Below, piece after piece: positions 58,568 through 64,000 of a stretch of 64,000 nt of DNA (position 1 is the first letter of the stretch; each line of letters begins with the position of its first letter). The position numbers were made by a program, and so were the translations under genes. The stretch comes from Lutibacter sp. HS1-25. GTDB lineage: Bacteria; Bacteroidota; Bacteroidia; Flavobacteriales; Flavobacteriaceae. Location of the stretch: NCBI RefSeq assembly GCF_004121075.1, contig NZ_RHLN01000010.1, positions 31,150 to 95,149 on the forward strand. The letters are read 5' to 3'. A model generated the notes under the pieces. It made no database searches and was not told the DNA's origin. It saw nothing but the letters and a program-made list of their open reading frames with translations.

Positions 58568-59854
58568 ATGTCAAAAAACATAAAATTAATTCACCCTAGA
58601 AATCAAATTACTGAAATTATTAGTAGAATTTACAAAAGAGGAATGACTACTACTTCAGGAGGGAATATATCTATTATAGATGAAAGCGGCGATATTTGGG
58701 TTACACCATCTGCGGTTGATAAAGGTTCTTTAAGACCATCAGATATTGTTTGTGTAAAAAAAGATGGAACAATTGTTGGTAATCATAAACCATCATCAGA
58801 ATTTCCATTTCACAAAGCTATTTACGAATCAAGACCTGATATCAAGTCGGTAATTCACGCGCATCCACCAGCATTGGTTTCATTTAGTATTGTACGTCAA
58901 ATACCAAATACAAATGTAATCTCTCAGGCAAAACATGTTTGTGGACCAATTGGTTACGCAACTTATGAAGTACCTGGAAGTGACGAACTAGGAGCTGTTA
59001 TTGGAGAGGAGTTTAAAAAAGGGTATATGGCCATTATTATGGAAAACCATGGTACCGTTTTAGGTGGTACTAGTTTAACTGATGCCTATGAGCGTTTTGA
59101 AGCTTTAGAATTTTGCTGTAGCACAATACTTTATGGTTCTCAAATAGGGAAACCTAATTACTTAACAGATGCTCAAATTGAAGCGCATACGGCACAAGCT
59201 CCTGAAGTTATGCCAGAAATGGAAGAAACTGTAAATACTTCTGATGAAGTTGAGAAACGATTAGAAATTTGCGAGATTGTAAAACGTTCTTGTGAACAAG
59301 GGTTGATGATTAGTTCTTATGGAACTGTATCTATAAGATTAGAAAATAACGATTTTTTAATTACACCTACAAATGTAAATCGTTGGGATTTAGATGTTGA
59401 AGATATTGTTCAAATTAAAGATGGAAAACGTGAAGCTGGTAAAACACCTAGTAGAGCAGCTTGGATTCATCAAGAAATTTACAAAAACAATCCTAATGTT
59501 AATTCTATAATTATGACTCAGTCACCATACCTTATGGCTTTTGGTATTACCGATTCATATTTAAACGTACGTACAATTCCAGAAAGTTGGATTTTCTTAC
59601 AAGATATTCCTAAAGTTAAATTTGGAGCGTATTATGACAATGCAAGCTCTCAGGTTTTAAACAACTGTACTACGGCTTTAATTGTAGAAAACGATTCAGT
59701 AATTATCACTGGAAATAAATTATTACAAACGTTCGATTATTTAGAAGTTGCAGAATTTAGCGCAAAATCTGTTGTGTTAGGTAGTTCATTAGGGGAGATG
59801 GTGCCAATAAATGACGAACAAGTTGAAGATTTAAGAAAGAAATTCTTGTCTTAG
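58568..59854 (+). CDS. Double-domain class II aldolase, probable L-rhamnulose-1-phosphate aldolase
   Basis: A 428-residue protein with two tandem class II aldolase/adducin domains (about 1-205 and 225-428). The first keeps the active site: TTSGGNIS, Glu78, the zinc ligands His97 and His99 (HAHPPALVSF) and His161 (MENHGTVLGG), equivalent to Glu73/His92/His94/His155 of fuculose aldolase. In the second these are replaced (SRAAWIHQEIY, IMTQSPYLMAF, VENDSVIITG), so it should be catalytically dead and probably structural. Typical FucA/RhaD are single-domain, about 215-275 residues. It cleaves the ketose 1-phosphate to DHAP and L-lactaldehyde. It sits between kinase and lactaldehyde dehydrogenase. 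Rhamnulose phosphate is inferred from context. Confidence 0.88.
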   Translation: MSKNIKLIHPRNQITEIISRIYKRGMTTTSGGNISIIDESGDIWVTPSAVDKGSLRPSDIVCVKKDGTIVGNHKPSSEFPFHKAIYESRPDIKSVIHAHPPALVSFSIVRQIPNTNVISQAKHVCGPIGYATYEVPGSDELGAVIGEEFKKGYMAIIMENHGTVLGGTSLTDAYERFEALEFCCSTILYGSQIGKPNYLTDAQIEAHTAQAPEVMPEMEETVNTSDEVEKRLEICEIVKRSCEQGLMISSYGTVSIRLENNDFLITPTNVNRWDLDVEDIVQIKDGKREAGKTPSRAAWIHQEIYKNNPNVNSIIMTQSPYLMAFGITDSYLNVRTIPESWIFLQDIPKVKFGAYYDNASSQVLNNCTTALIVENDSVIITGNKLLQTFDYLEVAEFSAKSVVLGSSLGEMVPINDEQVEDLRKKFLS

Positions 59855-59895
59855 AAAAAAAGTAAATAAACTATTAATTAAAAATAAAACCAAAC

Positions 59896-61335
59896 ATGAA
59901 ACATTATAAACAATTTATCAACGGACAGTTTATTGATTCTAAAGCGACATCAGTTATAGAAATTTTAAACCCTTGTACTGAGGAAGTTATTAGTACAATT
60001 TCAACAGGAACAGTTGAAGATGCAGACAATGCACTTGAAGCTGCTAAAGATGCTCAACCAAAATGGGAAGCTTTGCCAGCAATACAAAGAGCTTCGTTTT
60101 TGCATAAAATGGCAACTGTTATTAGAGAAAATCGAATTTTTTTAGCTGAAACTCTTTCAAAAGAACAAGCTAAAGTTATTGGATTGGCTCAAGTAGAAAT
60201 TGATGTAACTGCTGATTATTTTGATTATAATGCTGCTTGGGCAAGAAGAATTGAAGGAGAAATTATCCAAAGTGATAGAGAAAAAGAACATATTTATTTA
60301 CACAAAGTTCCAATTGGAGTGGCTGTAGGTATTTGTCCTTGGAATTTCCCATTTTTTGTAATGGCTCGTAAAGTTGCAGCATCATTAATTACAGGAAATA
60401 CTTGTGTTATTAAACCTAGTTCTGAAGCACCAAATACCATTATGGAATTTGCGGAATTAATTCAAAATATTGGATTGGCTCCAGGTGTTTTAAACTTTGT
60501 ATGTGGAGCAGGTAGAACTGTTGGTAATGCACTTTCTAAAAGTCCTATCACTGGTATCATTAGTTTAACAGGTAGTGTATCTGCAGGTCAACAAATTATT
60601 GCTGCAGCAGCTGAAAATATTACAAAAGTATCATTAGAATTGGGTGGTAAGGCACCTGCAATTGTATGTGCTGATGCTAATTTAGATTTGGCTGTTAATT
60701 CAATAGTTTCATCAAAAGTAATTTTTAGTGGACAAGTTTGTAACTGTGCTGAAAGAGTCTATGTTGAAGATAGTATCTACGATCAATTTGTAGAAATGAT
60801 TACTAAAAAAATGAGTCAAGTTACTATTGAAGATGCTTTAACTGGCGTAAATGCAGATATGAGTAGTTTGGTGTCTAAATCTCAAGTAGATAAGATTACT
60901 GAAATGGTTGAGTTTGCTAAAAAAGAAGGTGCTGAAGTAATTTTAGGTGGTAAAAGACCTGAAAGATTTGATCGTGGTTATTTCTACGAACCAACACTTT
61001 TAACCAATTGTACGCAACAAATGGAAATTATTCAAGAAGAAGTGTTTGGCCCTGTATTACCAATTATGAAATTTGGCACATTAGAAGAAGCTATTGCTTT
61101 ATCTAACGATTGTCAGTTTGGATTAACATCATCAATATTCTCTGAAAATTATAATAACATTATGCGTGCAACTAATGGTTTGCATTTTGGTGAAACTTAT
61201 GTAAATAGAGAGCATTTTGAAGCCATTCAAGGATTCCACGCTGGTTGGAAAAAATCTGGTATTGGTGGAGCAGATGGAAAACATGGTATGGAAGAATACT
61301 TACATACAAGAGTTGTATACGCTAAATATTATTAA
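59896..61335 (+). CDS. aldA: Lactaldehyde dehydrogenase
   Basis: A 479-residue NAD-dependent aldehyde dehydrogenase. GICPWNFPFFVMARKVA (oxyanion Asn), TGSVSAGQQI, LELGGKAPAIVCADA (general base Glu) and SGQVCNCAERVYV (catalytic Cys282) are as in E. coli AldA, with EEVFGPVLPIMKF near the C-terminus. Length is the same as AldA. It oxidises L-lactaldehyde from the aldolase to L-lactate. It is followed by a perfect terminator, so it ends the four-gene operon starting at site 7. Glycolaldehyde may be an alternative substrate, as in the family. Confidence 0.93.
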   Translation: MKHYKQFINGQFIDSKATSVIEILNPCTEEVISTISTGTVEDADNALEAAKDAQPKWEALPAIQRASFLHKMATVIRENRIFLAETLSKEQAKVIGLAQVEIDVTADYFDYNAAWARRIEGEIIQSDREKEHIYLHKVPIGVAVGICPWNFPFFVMARKVAASLITGNTCVIKPSSEAPNTIMEFAELIQNIGLAPGVLNFVCGAGRTVGNALSKSPITGIISLTGSVSAGQQIIAAAAENITKVSLELGGKAPAIVCADANLDLAVNSIVSSKVIFSGQVCNCAERVYVEDSIYDQFVEMITKKMSQVTIEDALTGVNADMSSLVSKSQVDKITEMVEFAKKEGAEVILGGKRPERFDRGYFYEPTLLTNCTQQMEIIQEEVFGPVLPIMKFGTLEEAIALSNDCQFGLTSSIFSENYNNIMRATNGLHFGETYVNREHFEAIQGFHAGWKKSGIGGADGKHGMEEYLHTRVVYAKYY

Positions 61336-61365
61336 AATATAATAGTTTTAAATAGCTTAAATTTT

Positions 61366-61400
61366 AAATCTCAGAGGTAACCCCTCTGAGATTTTTATTT
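61366..61400 (+). terminator. Strong terminator after the lactaldehyde dehydrogenase gene
   Basis: A perfect 12-base stem (AAATCTCAGAGG at 61366-61377, CCTCTGAGATTT at 61383-61394) with a 5-base loop is followed by T-rich sequence. It lies 30 bases after the stop codon and isolates the lactaldehyde reductase transcript. Confidence 0.93.
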
Positions 61401-61448
61401 TATATAAAAAACCCTTTCAAAAATGTTATAAAAATCGCCAATTACCTT

Positions 61449-61489
61449 ATAGTACAGGATAGAATTAAGATCAATTAGTTTTAATTTTG
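61449..61489 (+). promoter_or_regulatory. PUL motif site 8 with -7 box, upstream of lactaldehyde reductase
   Basis: ATAGTACAGGATAG (61449-61462), the same 14-mer as site 7, is followed after 19 bases by TAATTTTG (61482-61489), a perfect TAnnTTTG. It lies 297 bases upstream of the start codon, far more than the 54-99 at the other sites, so a long leader is expected. Confidence 0.78.
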
Positions 61490-61759
61490 ATAACTGTAAA
61501 AACCCTTCAATATAAGTGGTTGTAAAGAAAAAAATAAGCTATTTATATTTTAATTTAATTCAATTTCTGATTCAATTTAATAGAGAAAAATAAGTTTGTA
61601 CGTATCTCTTTTGTTGAACAAATTATAGGGTAATAATAAAATATTCCAATTTTAATAAACGTATAAATTATTGGGAAACTATAGGTTGCTATCAAGTAGC
61701 TTTTAAATAAAAATATATCTAAGAAAACAATAAATATCAATCAAAATAAAATTAAAATA
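61490..61759 (+). other. Long AT-rich leader upstream of fucO
   Basis: About 270 bases separate the predicted promoter at site 8 from the ATG at 61760. No open frame or known riboswitch pattern is recognised. A small hairpin-like element (GCTATCAAGTAGC near 61690-61702) is seen. A second promoter in this region is also possible. Confidence 0.35.
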
Positions 61760-62914
61760 ATGTTACAAAGTAGAAGAATATACTTACCACCATTAAGCTT
61801 AATAGGTCCAGGTGCTTTAAAAGATTTAGGAGAAGAGTTAAAAGATTTGTCGTACAAAAAAGCCTTATTTGTAACCGACAAAGTTTTGGTAAAAATTGGA
61901 GTGGCACAAAAAGTTTTAGATGTTTTAAAAGAAGCTGGAATTGATTGTGTTACATTAGATGAAGTTAAACCAAACCCTACAGTTAAAAATGTAAAAGCAG
62001 GTTTAAGTTTGTTAAAAGAGAATAACTGTGATTTTATTTTAACACTTGGAGGTGGTTCTCCACAAGATTGTGGTAAAGCTATCGGAATTTTAGCAACAAA
62101 TCCTGGTAATATTGAAGATTTTGAAGGAATTCACAAATCTAAAAATAAATCATTGCCAATTGTTGCAATCAATACTACTGCTGGAACAGCAAGTGAAGTA
62201 ACCATAAATTATGTGATAACAGATGTTAAACGTCGTGTTAAAATGGTAATGGTAGATAAAAACTGTTTGGTTTCTATTGCTGTAAACGATCCAGAATTAA
62301 TGTTAGGGAAACCTGCAGATTTAACTGCTGCAACGGGAATGGACGCTTTAACACATGCTATTGAAGCATATGTAACTAAAGGAGCTTTTGGTTGGTCTGA
62401 TGCTTTAGCATTAGAGGCTATAAAATTGATTTCATCTAGTTTAGAAAAAGCCGTTAAAAATGGTAGCGATATTGAAGCTAGAAGCAAAATGGCTTGGGGG
62501 CAATTTATTGCAGGTCAATCATTTTCAAATGCTGGTTTAGGTTTTGTTCATTCAATGGCTCATCAATTAGGTGGTATGTATGATTTACCTCATGGTGTTG
62601 CAAATGCAGTATTATTACCACACGTTGAAAAATTCAATATCCCAGCTTGTGCCAATAAATTAAAGAAAGTTGCCAGAGCAATGGGTGTTGCAGTATTAGA
62701 TATGAGTGATGAAGAAGGTGCAAATGCAGCAATTGAGGCTATCAAAAAATTATCTTTAGCTGTTGGAATTCCTTCAGGATTGAAAGAATTGGGTGTAAAA
62801 GAAGAAGATTTTGAAGCAATGGCAATCAATGCCATTAACGATGTATGTACTGGAGGTAATCCAAGAGACGTTACCGTAAAAGATGCTATTGAAATTTACA
62901 AATTAGCAATGTAA
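61760..62914 (+). CDS. fucO: Lactaldehyde reductase / 1,2-propanediol oxidoreductase
   Basis: A 384-residue iron-containing group III alcohol dehydrogenase. The NAD site ILTLGGGSPQDCGKAIGIL, TTAGTASEVT, and metal ligands Asp195, His199 (MDALTHAIEAYV), His264 and His278 (FVHSMAHQLGGMYDLPHG) agree with E. coli FucO (196, 200, 263, 277). It reduces L-lactaldehyde to L-1,2-propanediol, the reductive alternative to AldA. It is a single gene with its own motif site 8 and terminator, so its control may be tuned apart from the isomerase operon. Other short aldehydes or alcohols are possible substrates. Confidence 0.92.
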   Translation: MLQSRRIYLPPLSLIGPGALKDLGEELKDLSYKKALFVTDKVLVKIGVAQKVLDVLKEAGIDCVTLDEVKPNPTVKNVKAGLSLLKENNCDFILTLGGGSPQDCGKAIGILATNPGNIEDFEGIHKSKNKSLPIVAINTTAGTASEVTINYVITDVKRRVKMVMVDKNCLVSIAVNDPELMLGKPADLTAATGMDALTHAIEAYVTKGAFGWSDALALEAIKLISSSLEKAVKNGSDIEARSKMAWGQFIAGQSFSNAGLGFVHSMAHQLGGMYDLPHGVANAVLLPHVEKFNIPACANKLKKVARAMGVAVLDMSDEEGANAAIEAIKKLSLAVGIPSGLKELGVKEEDFEAMAINAINDVCTGGNPRDVTVKDAIEIYKLAM

Positions 62915-62958
62915 ATATTTTTAACACTTTTAAAGAAGTGTTTAAACTAAAAAAACGA

Positions 62959-62996
62959 GGGTTTATCTTTTTTATAAAGATGGACCCTTTTTTTAT
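62959..62996 (+). terminator. Terminator after fucO
   Basis: The stem GGGTTTATCTTT with AAAGATGGACCC (12 pairs including two G-T) encloses a short T/A loop and is followed by seven T residues. It lies about 45 bases downstream of the stop codon. Confidence 0.85.
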
Positions 62997-63017
62997 TCTC
63001 AATCGGGTTTAATACCT

Positions 63018-63031
63018 CGAGGCTTGCCTCG
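63018..63031. repeat. Left hairpin of the IS200/IS605-type element
   Basis: CGAGGCTTGCCTCG folds into a perfect 6-base stem with a TT loop. It stands 26 bases upstream of the transposase start. Its GGC-TT-GCC core is repeated in the hairpin after the gene, which suggests recognition by the transposase. Confidence 0.65.
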
Positions 63032-63057
63032 TACGAAAAAAACAGTAATCTTTGAGC

Positions 63058-63513
63058 ATGAGCTCAAGTATTCACATCCATAAGCGCCACAATGTTTCAC
63101 TTCTTTTGTATCATCTAGTATGTTCAACAAAGTATCGTCGATTAGTTCTAAGTCCAAAAGTGGATAGGATTTTAAAAAAGACGTGTTTAGATATTCAAGA
63201 TAGATACGAAATACATTTTTTGGAAATAGGAACAGACAAAAACCATGTACATTTTTTAATTCAGAGCGTTCCGACCTACAGTCCAACAAAAATTGCCAGA
63301 ACCATAAAAAGCATCACAGCACGGGAGATATTTTTAAAAGCACCAGGTGTAAAACGTGCCTTATGGGGTGGTTCATTCTGGGGAAGTGGTTTTTATGTTA
63401 ATACGGTTGGGCGCCATGGTAATGAAAAAATTATAGCGGCGTATGTAAAGAATCAAGGGCTAGAAGATGAATATGACGTTTTACATAAGGATTCACAGCT
63501 AAATTTATTCTAA
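63058..63513 (+). mobile_element. tnpA: IS200/IS605-type Y1 (HUH) transposase gene
   Basis: A 151-residue protein from the ATG at 63058 (a TTG two codons earlier is less likely). Motifs: KRHNVSLLLYHLVCSTKYRR at the N-terminus, the HUH metal motif HVHFLIQS, SPTKIARTIKSITAREIF, WGGSFWGSGFYVNTVG and the final helix AAYVKNQG with the probable catalytic Tyr. This is the single-domain Y1 transposase that works on single-stranded DNA with subterminal hairpins; no TnpB is present. Hairpins with a common core flank it. It appears intact. Rather than a full IS it may be a domesticated REP-associated transposase. It sits at the border of the sugar locus and the next gene, MscS-like. Confidence 0.9.
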
Positions 63514-63514
63514 T

Positions 63515-63548
63515 AATAATGCCCCGTGGGCTTGCCCCGGGGATTATT
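63515..63548. repeat. Right hairpin of the IS200/IS605-type element
   Basis: A long imperfect palindrome begins two bases after the transposase stop: AATAAT, a bulged G, CCCCG, a bulged T, GGGC, loop TT, GCCC, CGGGG, ATTATT. The 15 paired bases include the GGC-TT-GCC core of the left hairpin. It could serve as the right end of the element and as a bidirectional terminator. Confidence 0.7.
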
Positions 63549-63826
63549 TACTTAATTTTCTGTACAAAACCATATGATTTAACAAGTGACTGATAGTTAG
63601 TTGATTGTTTTTGATGATTTAAAAGGTTAATTTCTTGTTTTTTTATATACAGTAGGCAGCTATTAATGACTGTTAATTTAAATATATTCCCAGTTTAGTT
63701 GTAAATTTATAGTGTGTAGTTATTAGTTAGGTATATTGTGCAATTAAAAGTAGTGCATCTTATTTAGTAAATTTACACTTAAGTAAGCAGTCAACTTGAT
63801 TTTAAAAACTAATAAATTGAGATGTT
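63549..63826. other. Intergenic region upstream of the MscS-like gene
   Basis: About 280 AT-rich bases with no recognised gene, no PUL motif and no convincing hairpin. It presumably contains the promoter of the downstream channel gene. Confidence 0.4.
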
Positions 63827-64000
63827 ATGGAAGATCAAATCAAATTTTTTTTACTTGAGCCTACTATCCAAAAAACATTGGTAATAATTGTATGTCTTGT
63901 AATTATTTGGCTTGTAATAAAAGCAATTCAGCGAAACTTATTTACTAAAATTAAAGATAGCGACAATAGGTATAGAGCAAAAAAGTTTAGTAGCTTTTTT
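63827..64000 (+). CDS. MscS-family mechanosensitive channel, N-terminal part (truncated by window edge)
   Basis: From the ATG at 63827 the frame stays open for 58 codons to the window end. The protein starts with a short hydrophilic stretch, a transmembrane helix (about 18-37, LVIIVCLVIIWLVIKAIQ) and then DSDNRYRAKKFSSFF, which matches the linker before the second helix in MscS-type small-conductance channels (NRYRARK...SFF). The start at 63822 in another frame is not coding. It lies outside the sugar locus and has no PUL motif upstream. The family call rests on this short segment only. Confidence 0.7.
   Translation, partial: MEDQIKFFLLEPTIQKTLVIIVCLVIIWLVIKAIQRNLFTKIKDSDNRYRAKKFSSFF

Noticed and set aside
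61555..61740. Minus-strand 61-codon open frame in the fucO leader
   Set aside because: Low-complexity AT-rich sequence with no family similarity; likely chance.
62999..63289. Minus-strand 96-codon open frame opposite the transposase
   Set aside because: Overlaps the clear HUH transposase and the left hairpin; no independent similarity.
1..64000. CRISPR array, tRNA, rRNA or phage genes
   Set aside because: No repeat-spacer pattern, tRNA-like cloverleaf, rRNA segment or phage structural gene was noticed in the window.

Overview
The window looks like a marine flavobacterium (Bacteroidota). It is AT-rich and carries SusC/SusD pairs, many Sec and lipoprotein signals, type IX secretion (T9SS) C-terminal tails and TAnnTTTG-type promoter boxes. 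Nearly all of it is one large polysaccharide utilization locus (PUL) for a sulfated, rhamnose-rich, uronate-containing glycan. The best fit is ulvan from green algae: a PL24/PL25-type beta-propeller ulvan lyase, two heparinase-fold (PL40-like) lyases, two alginate-lyase-superfamily proteins, three alpha-L-rhamnosidases (two GH78, one GH106), GH3, GH43 and two GH2 enzymes, seven S1 sulfatases and a complete L-rhamnose catabolic set.

Layout: 1-2.1 kb, end of a SusD gene plus a DUF1735-type surface lipoprotein; 2.9-7.6 kb, SusC/SusD; 7.8-11.8 kb, GH3 and sulfatase; 11.9-19.8 kb, putative binding protein, nucleoside-hydrolase-like lipoprotein, sulfatase, ulvan lyase, a decayed GH92-like fragment and a sulfatase; 20.0-22.7 kb, PF05426-type lyase, rhamnose mutarotase and esterase; 22.9-33.0 kb, an internally deleted gene remnant, tandem GH78, GH43 and two sulfatases; 33.1-54.1 kb, GH2, PL40-like, GH2, GH106, sulfatase, PL40-like, a serpin with an unusual C-terminal domain, sulfatase and an alkaline-phosphatase-like protein; 55.3-54.1 kb on the minus strand, a second PF05426-type lyase; 55.8-61.3 kb, rhamnose isomerase, kinase, aldolase and lactaldehyde dehydrogenase; 61.8-62.9 kb, lactaldehyde reductase; 63.0-63.5 kb, an IS200/IS605-type transposase between hairpins; right edge, start of an MscS-type channel.

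Logic (inference): secreted or surface lyases and sulfatases cut the polymer, SusCD imports oligosaccharides, periplasmic sulfatases and glycosidases release monosaccharides, and L-rhamnose is mutarotated, isomerised, phosphorylated and cleaved to DHAP and L-lactaldehyde, which is oxidised to lactate or reduced to 1,2-propanediol.

The most notable non-coding signal is a motif close to ATAGTACAGGATAS, found upstream of eight transcription units. At every copy a TAnnTTTG-like -7 box, or a degenerate form of it, starts after exactly 19 bases. This ties PUL operons and the rhamnose catabolic genes into one apparent regulon, although no regulator gene lies in the window. The most notable protein is a serpin (predicted P1 Arg) carrying a TonB-receptor-plug-like C-terminal module.
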